DNA from: Apostichopus japonicus
Lineage: Eukaryota > Echinodermata > Holothuroidea > Aspidochirotida > Stichopodidae
Reading direction: 5' to 3'
NCBI RefSeq assembly: GCF_037975245.1
Contig: NC_092577.1
Location: 23,648,398 to 23,712,397, forward strand
Length of the DNA: 64,000 nt
A program made the position numbers and the translations under genes. The notes under the pieces were generated by a model that did no database searches, was not told where the DNA came from, and saw only the letters and a list, made by a program, of their open reading frames with translations. Positions 1 through 9,889 of this stretch are shown piece by piece (position 1 is the first letter of the stretch; each line of letters begins with the position of its first letter).

Positions 1-40
1 TTTTCTGTACGCGGTTGTATGGGCGCGTACTAACTCTTTC

Positions 41-215
41 CTCTGCTGCTCCTCCACCTCCTCCTCTTCCTGCTCCCTCTCTTCCTGCTCCTCCTGCTCC
101 ATCTCCTCCCTCTCTTCCTACTCCTCCTGCTCTTCCACCTGCTCCTCCTCCTGGAACTCCTCCTCCTGGAACTCCTCCTCCTGCATCGGATCCTCCTCCT
201 GGGTCTCCTCCGACG
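41..215. repeat. Polypyrimidine CTC/TCC low-complexity tract
   Basis: The + strand is almost purely C and T here, built from irregular CTCCTC, TCCTGC and CTCCTCCTGGAA units. Open frames across it give proline-rich or arginine-rich peptides on one strand and glutamate-rich peptides on the other, which is expected from simple sequence. A Glu-rich reading on the minus strand could be the tail of the adjacent zinc-finger fragment, but simple repeat DNA is the safer call. Confidence 0.7.
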
Positions 216-235
216 ACGAAGATGCCATGACATCT

Positions 236-570
236 TCATGGTCTCTTTTTCACTTGTCTTTTGGTACGGGTGGTCAGGTTCACCTCTTCATCAGACTCGG
301 ATGAAGAGGTCACGGGCAGGTCATTCATTATCCTCATGATCCTCTTCCTTTCTTTGACTTGTCAGCGTGCACCCTGTACAGGTGCTTCCTGACGTCTCCC
401 CGGTGCTCCAGGCAGACTGGACACTGGCGCAATCCGGATTGGGCCTTGTATTGGCGGCCCTCTTTTTCCTCCTGGGCCATCTTCGCCATCACTCGGCGTC
501 TCCGCTTCACCTTGTGCACCTGCCTCAGTGCCGTGGCAGTTTTGTGTAAGCCACAAGGCAGGTAGGGCAT
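236..570 (-). pseudogene. Short CPxC...HxxxxH zinc-finger gene fragment
   Basis: A minus-strand frame (570 to 334) starts with a basic stretch containing KVKRRRR and then a compact zinc-finger-like motif, QCPVC...RKHLYRVH. The spacing is C-x2-C-x9-H-x4-H, shorter than classical C2H2. The frame ends just after the finger. A second minus frame overlapping it continues with an acidic and serine-rich segment (SSSESDEE) and a basic end, stopping at about 236. This suggests one gene broken by a frameshift, or two exons. Similar short fingers precede recombinase or transposase domains in other invertebrate mobile elements, but no such domain is visible here, so function is unassigned. Confidence 0.35.
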
Positions 571-3368
571 TGCTTGGGGTAGGTCTCCATGGGGTTCGCT
601 TCGATGAATCGGACATTCTGTGTAAAAGAATTTTGATAGAAATATGGAATGATTCCATCAGAATATCTCTGTGTTCATTACGGCAGATAATTTTATTCAA
701 AGCTGAAATGCTAATATGTAAACGGTGATTTAAGCCAAATGGCTCTTAAAATGCTCCGAAGATATAAACACTTGGAACTTAGCGTTGTCAGTTGAAGACG
801 TTACAGGTCAACGACCTCGTGTGTTAGGCAGCGAACCTTAATCCTAAGCATAACCTTTAACCTAACACTCATTTCTTAATTTAAGTTGAATGTAACGATA
901 AACCTTTCGTAAATGATTTTTTTTACGAGAGGACGTTTTCATTACCTATAGACACTTTTGCGACAACGGTAGTCTAGAATGGACTTAATTCCGATCAGTC
1001 CAACAAAGTGTAAATTTGCTTTAGAAGAAATTCAATATTAACAATCAACACCCAATTCCAAAATAAACTTGAGATTCGTGATCAGGCTATTATTTAAAAA
1101 GAAATTTTCGTTCAAACATTAATATAACATTAATATCTCATAGAAAACGTTATGCCGACGATTTTATAGCACCACATTTATCGTTATAAAAAACATATTT
1201 TAGAGGCTCTTTTAAAAATGATATAATAACGTTTTGTGTTTGCTCCTGCCCCCCTCCCAATGGTTTTTTTGCCCTTCACGCCCCAACACAACACCTAATT
1301 CCAAAATAAACTTCAGATTCGTGATCAGCGTGTCGAGAACAATCAGAAAAGATACACATTGCCCGTCTTTGCGTCAAAAATTCTTTTCACCCCAAAAAAC
1401 CGTAACTTGTCCAAAAAATGGATTTCGTCAAAATTACGTGACAGGAAGTAATGGATGCCCAGGAGCCCAAATCTGCAACTTGCACGTCCATATCTGCTTC
1501 CGTTCGGGAGATACGTGGTCCCAAAGGACCCGATAGAAATACGTGTTCTTCATACGTGCAAAAGTTGGAAAACTCCCTCTTGTCAACCGCCCCTTCTTTC
1601 CTCTCTGAAGTACCCATCGACATGAAATTTGGACGTGGAGTAGAAGACACACCCTTGTCATTGTCATACACTAAGTTCGTGTAATTATCTGACCGGAAAA
1701 AGGTTTTTGTCTATATAATTTCCATTTGCGCCAAAAATAGCTGTTTTTGTCTTGAAAAGTTTCAAAAAGTACCACTCAGGGTATGTGACTGGGCTGAATT
1801 TTTGTTATGTGGGAGACGAGAGTCGTAGCTACGTGTTGACAACTCATACGGTAGCATTAATCTTCGGGAAGGGGGTATAGTCTATACGTTTTGGACACCC
1901 CCCCGAAAAATAGGTGTTTTTCACCGGTGGTAGCTATGATAACCCTAAACAAGGACGCCAGCGCCGACGTCAACTTTTGAGTATCTTTTTTACCACCTTA
2001 GGTCAAATGGAAATTACCCAAAGTTATAATCGATGGATAGCCCTATGTGTGACCTATTATCACCGGATGTCCCGTTTCCACCGGATCCCCGGTTTTGATG
2101 TAGCACATCGACCCACTTTTCGACTCATCTCTACCCATATCTCAACAACGGAACATTCGATCGTTCCCAAAATAGCACGAATGGACTCAGCATGTCCGAA
2201 ACTATCGGGAACAATATTTTCATGTATTTCGCGCGATTTTTATTTTCTGACGTCATCCGGTGGTGGCGCTATTTTCTGTGAAAAATTCAAATTCACCCAA
2301 TTTGCTTGAAGTTTCAGATTTAGTTAAAACTAATAATTAGAGATTATATAAACATCGTTTAATCTAATTCCGGTCTTTCATTATTTTTTATACTTTTGTT
2401 AAATATGATTAATATTTATTTTCTTATTAATATCCGCCATTTTGTCAAACATTCCTGAAAATGTGTTAAATTCACAGAATCGATACAACATGTCGCGATA
2501 TATTTTTGCTGCTATTTAAAAGGTAATCGATTATCTAGTTTTGTAAAAATCGATGATAATGTGTTTTGTGACGTCACTTCCGGTCAGAATAAAAAAAGGT
2601 CAAAAGCGGAACTTATTTTGCACAGACTCAAGTGATAAGTCTTCGGTGTGAGTTACAGGTCGATAGCTCATTCCTCCCGTCTAAAAAACGGACCCCTAGG
2701 TAAAACTTTAAAGCGCCCTCATTCAGAAAGTAAAGTTTAAGATAATCACGTGATAGTACGCATCGAGTTACATCACGACAGCAATTTCTGTCCCGAAAAA
2801 CTATATCGTGTACACACAGGAGTCGAATATGCTAACCCCAAGCTAACCGTAGCTAACCCTAGGGGTTGGGCTTAACTTTGAGTGGCAGCCATCTTGGATT
2901 GGTATGACCTTAGGTAAAAAAAAACCTTTTTGACCACTTTCGGTGGTCCGACTTATGATATCCAATAAAAAAAAAAAGTGAACTACATTTTTCACCTGTG
3001 ATTGACCCGATGACCTCATGACCTCACAGGTCATCGTTGCAATTTTCGTGGAAATCGGTAACTCTCACGATTTTTGACCTTTTTTGGAAGGAACGACATT
3101 TTTCACCTTTGACCCCCTATAACACATGAACCGGAAGTGACATATACTTGCCCTTTGCATATGTCAGTGCCCTATTCCCCCTTAACATCCACGAGAAATT
3201 TGGAGGTCAAAGGTCAAAGTTTACGATTTTCGACCTTAACCCTAGGGGTGGTCATTTTCAAAAATGAAACAGTAAGGTAGTATACACAGTCAACTGCATT
3301 TTTTGGCTGTAATAAAAAGACCCAAGCTTTGAGGGGGTGACCTATCACATCAGTTCCACCCCCAAAAA
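571..3368. other. Non-coding repeat-like DNA, no gene seen
   Basis: AT-rich sequence with no convincing coding region; open frames of 60-130 codons have no recognisable motif. A segment of about 40 bp (CAACACC..TTCCAAAATAAACTT..AGATTCGTGATCAG) occurs twice, near 1047-1085 and 1285-1327, in direct orientation. From about 2840 onward the text is full of AGGTCA, TGACCT and TTTGACC words, the same flavour as the repeats near 14 kb and 37 kb. Confidence 0.5.
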
Positions 3369-3605
3369 TGGACACTCGGGACCTAGAAATGGACGACCGG
3401 GACTTACATACATATAACGTTAGCTATTTTTATGGTCACTTTGGGTCACTGTACTCGTCCAGCCGCATCTCTATGAATAAAAAAAAAATTCATGGGGGCA
3501 ACATTTCTTTTTGACTCCCGGGGGTGGGACTGACGAGAAAAAAAGTTTGTTTTGGGTCGTAGGTCCCGGTCGTCCATTTTTAGGTCCCGGTCGTCCTCTG
3601 GTCCT
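3369..3605. repeat. Foldback (inverted) repeat, about 235 bp
   Basis: The left arm near 3369-3405 contains ATGGACACTCGGGACC and then ATGGACGACCGGGAC. The reverse complement of the right arm, near 3566-3605, carries the same two related units in the same order. The arms could pair over about 40 bases around a roughly 160-bp loop. No coding capacity is visible, and no target duplication could be fixed by eye. A MITE-like or foldback element is the likeliest reading. Confidence 0.5.
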
Positions 3606-3970
3606 AATTAGGGTTAGGCCATGAATGCAGTGCCATGAATGGAATGGGACTAGCTCTGATGTTACTGATGTAGTCAAGTATAATCATTGTAAATTCAAAC
3701 TATTTCATTGTGTTGGTCTGATGGTTCCACAGGAGGATTCCATGTTTATTGGGAAGGGGTTGACTTATTGATTATTGATTATGAGCTGTGGTGAAGCTCA
3801 ATCGATTATCTTAATTCATGGCTTATGAGGGTGAACATGAAAGGGATTGCTGCACTGAAGCCAATTATACATACTGTTCCACAGATAGTCCTGATTGATA
3901 TGGTGTGGGAATGTTGGGTATATAGAGTGGACCCAAATGCCCTGGTCATCACAATTTTTCAATTTATACC

Positions 3971-4137
3971 ATGGAGACTGAAGGAAGTGATAGATTTGCT
4001 GATTATTTATTTGATTACTGCTTGAATCAAGCATATCCTGAGGGACTTAGCGGTGATCAGAAGAAAGAATTCAGAAGAAACTTGTCGGAATTTCACTATC
4101 AAGGATGGCGCACTTTTCTACATTGGACACAAACAAG
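3971..4137 (+). CDS. Possible first coding exon of an unidentified host gene
   Basis: An ATG in good context (ACCATGG) opens a frame of 55 codons plus 2 bases, ending at AAACAAG|GTATAT, a plausible splice donor. The peptide is rich in charged and aromatic residues (METEGSDRFADYLFDYC...) and reads like real protein rather than repeat. I do not recognise its family. It leaves phase 2, so it cannot splice directly to the exon at 32741, which needs a phase-1 partner. It sits immediately upstream of the LINE-A insertion, which would then lie in an intron. Chance remains a real alternative. Confidence 0.35.
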
Positions 4138-4344
4138 GTATATATTTATTCTTTCAAATATGCATAATGATTAGACAGCTGGCATTGAAAAAAAGACAAG
4201 TACAAATGATATTTCCAACAATGCACTGAAATTTCTGAAACCCATTTAATGGCTAGGGTTTCTATTATACCAAATGTGTCAACCAGAGATGCCAAAAATG
4301 AAGCCATTGTGGAAAGTTCTAGTGCATTGTTCTGACACATGAAT

Positions 4345-4358
4345 ACAAGTTTTATATT
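4345..4358 (+). repeat. Left target-site duplication of LINE-A
   Basis: ACAAGTTTTATATT here is repeated exactly at 9305-9318, on the two sides of the LINE. A perfect 14-bp direct repeat is typical of target-primed reverse transcription and fixes the element borders. Confidence 0.9.
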
Positions 4359-4594
4359 GGTTGGCAGTTGGCAGAGTTGGCAGTTGGCTTTCGTGGAGTG
4401 CGGACGTGTTTTTCGCTCTCGCTCTTCATCTGTTACAGCTGTTTTTGTACTGTGCTGTGCTATACTTCCCGCCAGGCGGGTGTGATAGCTTGTGTTCGTG
4501 TGTTTTCCTCAGTTCGTATATCGTTTGTTGTTTCACTATCCGGTCTTTTGTTTGTTTTGTGTTACTCCCCTGTGGCCTAGCCACCTTCGGTATC

Positions 4595-5737
4595 ATGGCA
4601 TCGCGCCGTGATTCTCGGATAGTTAAGTTGTCGTTCACCGGTGAACAAGCTGTTCCACCGGTGCAAGTTTTTAGTATTTTGAAGAGCAAGGGTGTTGTTG
4701 TGCCTGGAGAGGTTGATGCTTTGCAAGCTCTCCAGGGTCGTAATACGTACGATTTACGTTTTACCAGTGACGTGGCCCGTCAGAAAGGGGTCACGTTGCT
4801 GAGTAACGTCGAGGGGATGACAGTTACTCCATACGAGCGATCCGTATGGGTAACTATCATCCACGTAGGACTAGAGGTGCGGCAGGAACTTGTCGTAACG
4901 GTTTTGGGTCGGTTCGGGGCTGTCAAGGCTGCCAAAATGTGCTCCTATGCACAAGCCCCTGGGGTGTTGAACGGGCACCGACAGGTTCGGATCGACCTGA
5001 AACAGGACATTCCCTCCTTCCTGTTTATAGCAGGGCACAAAGCCCACGTGCGGTATCCCGGTCAGCCCCGTACCTGCTTCAGGTGTGGGGAGACCGGGCA
5101 CGAAGCCAAGGGCTGCCCAAACAAGAAATGTGGGCGCTGCCTTCGTCTTGGGCATGATAGTACCGCTTGCCCAAACGAGGTTGTGTGTTCACTATGTGGG
5201 AAGGAGGGACATGTCTTTCGAGCTTGTCCCTCCTCTTATGTCTCTAGGACTAAGAGTGGGGGTAAGTCAAGTTCCGACGCACCTAGTACTTCACGAGAGG
5301 AGGGGGAATCTGGTGGGATTTTACCCTCCCCTGCACCTGGTTCACCCTCCCCCGTCGTTGCAGACCCCAACCCCGTGCCCGCACCGAGAAAGTCTCCACC
5401 AGCTTCCCCCATCAACTCGTCCAGTTCCGTCCCCAGTCCGCCGCCGGTATCGCCAGATCCGGAGGCTTTGTCTGACGGAGAATCGGTGGTCATCGATTCT
5501 CCGGAGGTTCTGTCCGACGGCGACTCCGGGGACTCGGTGGTCATCGGGTCTCCGGAGGCTCTGTCTGACAGCGACTCCGGGGGCTCGGTGATCGTCGAGC
5601 CAAAACGTGCCACTGGGACGAGCTGGTACGACGAGATGGGGGAACCCTCTCTAAAAAGGTCGGCCTCAAGTGACGACTCGGACGACGATATGTCGTCTAG
5701 AGCGCGCTTGAAGCTTACAGAATCGTCGTCGGCGTAG
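4595..5737 (+). CDS. LINE-A ORF1 protein (CCHC zinc-knuckle nucleic-acid-binding protein)
   Basis: This 380-residue protein should bind LINE RNA and form the ribonucleoprotein used for retrotransposition. The first ATG in the frame is at 4595 (MASRRDS); the frame is open upstream to 4361 but has no ATG there. Residues 1-150 are likely two RRM-like folds, as in Tx1-type ORF1 and ZCCHC3-like proteins. From residue 161 come three zinc knuckles in a row (CFRCGETGHEAKGC, CGRCLRLGHDSTAC, CSLCGKEGHVFRAC). The C-terminal third is low complexity, proline- and serine-rich, then acidic with repeated LSDGDSG-like units. ORF2 begins 20 bases after the ORF1 stop, in another frame. Confidence 0.9.
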   Translation: MASRRDSRIVKLSFTGEQAVPPVQVFSILKSKGVVVPGEVDALQALQGRNTYDLRFTSDVARQKGVTLLSNVEGMTVTPYERSVWVTIIHVGLEVRQELVVTVLGRFGAVKAAKMCSYAQAPGVLNGHRQVRIDLKQDIPSFLFIAGHKAHVRYPGQPRTCFRCGETGHEAKGCPNKKCGRCLRLGHDSTACPNEVVCSLCGKEGHVFRACPSSYVSRTKSGGKSSSDAPSTSREEGESGGILPSPAPGSPSPVVADPNPVPAPRKSPPASPINSSSSVPSPPPVSPDPEALSDGESVVIDSPEVLSDGDSGDSVVIGSPEALSDSDSGGSVIVEPKRATGTSWYDEMGEPSLKRSASSDDSDDDMSSRARLKLTESSSA

Positions 5738-5757
5738 TTTTGCCCCATTGCCCTCTC

Positions 5758-8700
5758 ATGGCCCATACATTTTCAGTTGCCACTTTGAACGTGAATGGCA
5801 TGAGGGATCATCGCAAGCGCAGTCGCATTTTCCAATATTGTATTTCAATGGAGGTCGACTGCGTTTGCCTGCAAGAAACACATATTTTGGAAGAAGATGT
5901 CCCTCTATGGGCTTATGAGTGGGGTGGTGGGCTGCATGCTTCGTTTGGTTCGTCTTCATCCTGTGGCACTGTCATCCTTCTGTCACCTCGTCAGGCGGGT
6001 TGTGCCACTAGGGTGGAGACGGATCACGAGGGCCGATTGGTTTGCATTCTTTTCAAGTATCCACAGGGTAACATCTCCCTCTGCAATGTGTATGCTCCCA
6101 ATCGGCCTTCTGCTAGACGAGAATTTTTTAACACGCTGCCTTCCTTTGTTCCTGGTAGTGCACCATGTGTCATGGTCGGAGACTTTAACTGTGTCCCAGA
6201 CTCGGGTCTTGACAGACTCGGGGCTTCTGTGTCTGCTAGTCCTGACGCTGGGATCACAGAATTGGAAAGATTCACTTCGGCACACCTTTTAGCCGATGTC
6301 TGGAGGCATATGCACCCGTGTTGTACGGTGTATACGTGGGTGAAGCCTAACGGAGAAGATGCCTCCAGGATAGATCGAGTGTATGCGCCCGTAAGTTTTA
6401 ATTTTTCGGGTTGCGAGACGCTCAGCTGTCCGCTCTCTGACCATGACACTGTGGTAGCACGTTTTGTTTTGCCTTCCATTTTCCCCATCGGGCGGGGCCT
6501 ATGGAAGCTTAACTGTCGGATTCTTGGCGAGGCAGAGTTCCGCCAGGGTTTCGAGACCAGGTACAAAGGATGGCAAACATTGAAGCCGGCCTTTGCTTCT
6601 ACATCCCAATGGTGGGATGATGTCAAGTTGCGCATCAAACGCTACGCAATTCAGTATTGCGTGACCCGCGCACGGCGTCGAAGAGAAAAATTCTCGAAGC
6701 TGTGCGCGGAGGTGAAGTTTGGCGACCCTTCGGCTGTCATCGCTTTGCAGACCTATCTCGATGAAAAGTACCACGGTGCCCGCGTCAGGGCCCGTGTCGA
6801 AGCGGTGGAAGCCGAGGAGCGCCCTTCACTGAGGTTTTACCAGTCCGTTAGCTCATCGGCAGGTGACAGACGCGTCCCGTCTGTGCGCGCTACTGATGGG
6901 AGCGTGGTTAGTGACCCTCACGGCATTGTCCGCGTATATAGAGAGTATTATTCGAGTTTGTTTACGCGTGGCAATGTCGACTTGTCGGCACAGGCTAAAT
7001 TATTGAGGGGAATCTCAAAAACCGTTCCCCACGATGTCAATGATATTTTAGGGGGCGGAATAACCACTGTTGAGCTTTGGAAGGCGCTTTCGAAGATGAA
7101 GAATGGCAAGTCCCCGGGTTCGGACGGGCTTCCGAGGGAGTTCTACCGAACCTTCTGGGCAATAATAGGACCCGACATCAGAGCCGTCTTCGAGGACGCC
7201 TTCCAAAACGGACTGTTAAACCAAAGTCAACGTATGGGCATGATTACTTTGCTGCCCAAGTCTGGGGACTCCTTGGATCCCCGTAACAAGCGTCCGATCA
7301 CCTTGTTAAATGTGGACTACAAGTTGCTGGCTAAGGCTTTGTGCAACCGCCTTGCACTGGCTATGCCGCATCTTGTGGGTGATCTCCAGACTTGTGCAGT
7401 GAAGGGTCATTGCATCCAGCAGAACTTGTGGTTGATGCGCGACTTGACCGACTTTGTTATTGAGCGTGATCTGCCATGTGCATTGGTGTCTCTGGACCAG
7501 CAGAAGGCCTTTGACATGGTGGATCGCGGTTTTTTAATGAACGTATTGGAGACGTTTCAGTTGCACCCAAATTTTGGTAAATGGATTTCTGTTTTGTATG
7601 AAGAAAGTTTCAGTTCTGTTATCGTAAATGGGTTTTGTTCGGAGGTTTTTAACGTAGAGAGGGGGGTGCGCCAGGGGTGCCCTCTGTCTCCATTACTTTA
7701 TGTTTTGTTTAGCGAGTCCCTCTCTCGTCTTTTGGAAAGGGACTCCAAACTTGTTCCATTCGTTGTGCCAGGGGGTGCCAAAGTGAAATGCGCTCAATAT
7801 GCAGATGACGTGACATGTGTTGTTTCGAGTCTGGGCTCCTTTCGCGCACTCTCGCAGGATTTATCTATTTTTGAGAGAGCTACCGGGGCGAAGTTGAATC
7901 CAGAAAAGACAAAGGGCCTTCGTCTTGGTAGCTGGAGATACAGAGACTTACCATTCGGTGCGTCGTGGTCGGATCAGAATATCAAAATTAATGGTATATG
8001 GTTCGGCTACGATGCACCTGGTGATGTCACCTGGAGCGAGAGGGCTGAGGTATTTGAGAGCAGGCTCGAAACCTTTGGCACCCGCTGGCTTTCGATCCTA
8101 GGGAAAGTCACCGTAGTTAATCGTTTTGTTTCGCCCATCTTGTGGTACCCGGGCGCGGTGTATCCAATTCCGCGTCGCGTCCTGGTGCGGTTGGAGAGAG
8201 CGATATTTTCATTTATTTGGTCGGGTGGTACAGAGCTTGTCAAAAGGGCGGTAATGTACCAAAAACTGGAGAAGGGTGGGTTAGGGGTGGTTCATCTGGG
8301 AAGTAAGTTAACTTGCTTGTTATTTAAGCAGTTGTTTGTAGCGGTAACTGACCCAGGGTTGCCTTGTTCATATTTTGTACGTTTTTGGGGCGGTTTGCAC
8401 CTGCGTCGATGGGTCCCGGCGCTGTTTAGCAACAGAGAACCGCATAGTAGTACTCCAAACAGGGCGGTGCGTGTCATTTGCTCCGCTCTGATTGAGTTGC
8501 CCCCTGTTGACCTGTCACAGCCGGCCCTCGTTCACATTTCGTTGCGGGATAGGGCCTTGAATGCAATTTTTGTACAGGGACGTCATCCTGTCGAAGTATG
8601 GCGTTCGGTGCATTCAAGGCTGAATGGTTGCAGGCTCCGTGACCTTGCATGGAGAATTGCACACGGTGCCTTGGTGACCAATCTGAAAAGGTATCAATGG

Positions 8701-9135
8701 CTATTGGGTGATGGACTGTGCTCGAGGACCGGCTGTGACAGCTTAGAGAGTACTGCCCATGTTTTTTGGCATTGCCCCTTTGTTTTGAACTTGTGGGAGT
8801 GGTTTCAGTCCTGGACCGACCGTTTAACGGGAGACCGTTCCTGGTCGGTAGGACGGGGTTTTGTTTTGTATGGATTAGATCCTCCAGTTTGTTCCGTTGC
8901 TGTGTTGCAGCGTATTATTTATGTTTGTTCTGTTGTAAAAAAACTTATTTGGAGGAATAGATGTGATGTTGTTTTTAGGGGGAAATTTGCCAGTTGGCAG
9001 GCAGTCCTGGAGGCGGTGAAGTCTGACATTCGCCTTCAGGTGATTTTCGCCGTTTATCTAGGGCTGCCTTTTTTGGACGGTGGTGTGCTGGGGAAGGGTG
9101 TTTTGTTTCGCTGCGTGCTGGTCGTCCTTTTGTAG
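5758..9135 (+). CDS. LINE-A ORF2: AP-like endonuclease and reverse transcriptase
   Basis: This 1,125-residue polyprotein nicks target DNA and copies LINE RNA. The first ATG is at 5758 (MAHTFSVATLNVNG); the frame is open for only a few codons upstream. Residues 1-235 are an exonuclease-endonuclease-phosphatase domain with LNVNGMRD, CLQETH, VGDFN and SDHD motifs. The reverse transcriptase follows, with KSPGSDGLPREFY, VSLDQQKAFD (D580), RQGCPLSPLLY and QYADDV (D683, D684). Near the C terminus is a Cys/His motif (CSRTGCDSLESTAHVFWHC). Compared with the copies at 46.5 kb and 42.3 kb, seven bases are missing after 9041, so the last 30 or so residues are read out of frame. Endonuclease and RT motifs are intact. 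Confidence 0.93.
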   Translation: MAHTFSVATLNVNGMRDHRKRSRIFQYCISMEVDCVCLQETHILEEDVPLWAYEWGGGLHASFGSSSSCGTVILLSPRQAGCATRVETDHEGRLVCILFKYPQGNISLCNVYAPNRPSARREFFNTLPSFVPGSAPCVMVGDFNCVPDSGLDRLGASVSASPDAGITELERFTSAHLLADVWRHMHPCCTVYTWVKPNGEDASRIDRVYAPVSFNFSGCETLSCPLSDHDTVVARFVLPSIFPIGRGLWKLNCRILGEAEFRQGFETRYKGWQTLKPAFASTSQWWDDVKLRIKRYAIQYCVTRARRRREKFSKLCAEVKFGDPSAVIALQTYLDEKYHGARVRARVEAVEAEERPSLRFYQSVSSSAGDRRVPSVRATDGSVVSDPHGIVRVYREYYSSLFTRGNVDLSAQAKLLRGISKTVPHDVNDILGGGITTVELWKALSKMKNGKSPGSDGLPREFYRTFWAIIGPDIRAVFEDAFQNGLLNQSQRMGMITLLPKSGDSLDPRNKRPITLLNVDYKLLAKALCNRLALAMPHLVGDLQTCAVKGHCIQQNLWLMRDLTDFVIERDLPCALVSLDQQKAFDMVDRGFLMNVLETFQLHPNFGKWISVLYEESFSSVIVNGFCSEVFNVERGVRQGCPLSPLLYVLFSESLSRLLERDSKLVPFVVPGGAKVKCAQYADDVTCVVSSLGSFRALSQDLSIFERATGAKLNPEKTKGLRLGSWRYRDLPFGASWSDQNIKINGIWFGYDAPGDVTWSERAEVFESRLETFGTRWLSILGKVTVVNRFVSPILWYPGAVYPIPRRVLVRLERAIFSFIWSGGTELVKRAVMYQKLEKGGLGVVHLGSKLTCLLFKQLFVAVTDPGLPCSYFVRFWGGLHLRRWVPALFSNREPHSSTPNRAVRVICSALIELPPVDLSQPALVHISLRDRALNAIFVQGRHPVEVWRSVHSRLNGCRLRDLAWRIAHGALVTNLKRYQWLLGDGLCSRTGCDSLESTAHVFWHCPFVLNLWEWFQSWTDRLTGDRSWSVGRGFVLYGLDPPVCSVAVLQRIIYVCSVVKKLIWRNRCDVVFRGKFASWQAVLEAVKSDIRLQVIFAVYLGLPFLDGGVLGKGVLFRCVLVVLL

Positions 9136-9304
9136 TTTTTTAATATTTCAGTGGGGGGTTGGGCGTTTTGTCTCTGCAGGTCGGTGAGCGTATGTACTTT
9201 TTTTGGCTCGCTTGACCTGAGGTTCGTTTGTAAGAATGGGATGGTTTGGTAGTGCCGTTTGGCCGTGACGTTTTGTATCCCGTATGACGGGTCACGTAAA
9301 AAGC

Positions 9305-9318
9305 ACAAGTTTTATATT
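9305..9318 (+). repeat. Right target-site duplication of LINE-A
   Basis: An exact copy of 4345-4358, lying directly after the LINE 3' end GTAAAAAGC. Confidence 0.9.
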
Positions 9319-9889
9319 CAATGGAAACCTGAAAGTTGGAGCTTTACTGTGGAGTTTTTTATGCTACATGTATATATGGAACCGAGAGCAAAAGCATTAT
9401 TTTTGTAAAAGCAAAGTTCCGAATAGATGAGTGTTAACAGATTTTAGTGACAACCCAAATAAACTATAAGGAATGTAAATAGGAAGTGAACATCCTGGAG
9501 GGAATACAGTACAACTATCATACAGCAACAACTGAATTAATATTTCACATCAGTCTTTCTGAGAGATATATACAAGAGTTGTGTAGGAAACTGACTTTTC
9601 AGGTTGGTGTATGCCTGTAAAAATTACTTGTTGCTAGTCGCTCATCCTACATGATGTAATTTGAGAAAGGTTTGTGCTTGTTGCGATCTATATTTTGGCT
9701 TGGTATGTATGTATTTCAGACGTCACATTCCAAATGTTAACTTTCTGCTTTCTTGGCTGTACAGCATTCCCATATACAGTTGGCTTGTAATGGTTTATAT
9801 ATACATCTTCAAATATTGGAATGCAATTTAGCCAAAAATACTTATTAATTAGCTCTACTGTCATTTCCCTTCACAGATCAGATGGCTCG
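9319..9889. other. Non-coding flank, nothing recognised
   Basis: AT-rich sequence between LINE-A and the Ginger1-like remnant. A polypyrimidine run ending in CAG near 9876 could be a splice acceptor for the integrase reading frame that starts just after it. I saw no terminal inverted repeat for the Ginger1-like element here. Confidence 0.4.

Larger units (their letters stand above)
4359..9304 (+). mobile_element. Full-length LINE-A (L1/Tx1-type non-LTR retrotransposon)
   Basis: This 4,946-bp element has a 5' UTR (4359-4594), ORF1 with three CCHC knuckles, ORF2 with an AP-like endonuclease and reverse transcriptase, and a short 3' UTR ending CACGTAAAAAGC. A perfect 14-bp duplication flanks it. 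A GTGGAGTGCGGACGTGTTTT block lies near the 5' end and recurs in the LINE-B copies at 24039 and 50642. Other LINE-A pieces in the window are at 40327, 42076 and 46478-52663. The gag-like ORF1 plus the L1-like ORF2 with a C-terminal Cys/His motif point to the L1/Tx1 group. Both ORFs are open, but a 7-bp deletion near 9041 disturbs the ORF2 end relative to the other copies. Confidence 0.93.

Noticed and set aside
15-230. Proline-rich protein on the + strand
   Set aside because: It comes entirely from a CTC/TCC simple repeat; all frames give biased text.
1234-2309. Several 75-130 codon frames
   Set aside because: No family motif, no splice context, and they overlap on both strands in repeat-like DNA.
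5236-5766. 176-codon minus-strand frame opposite ORF1
   Set aside because: It mirrors the acidic repeat of ORF1 on the opposite strand; the + strand frame has clear zinc knuckles.
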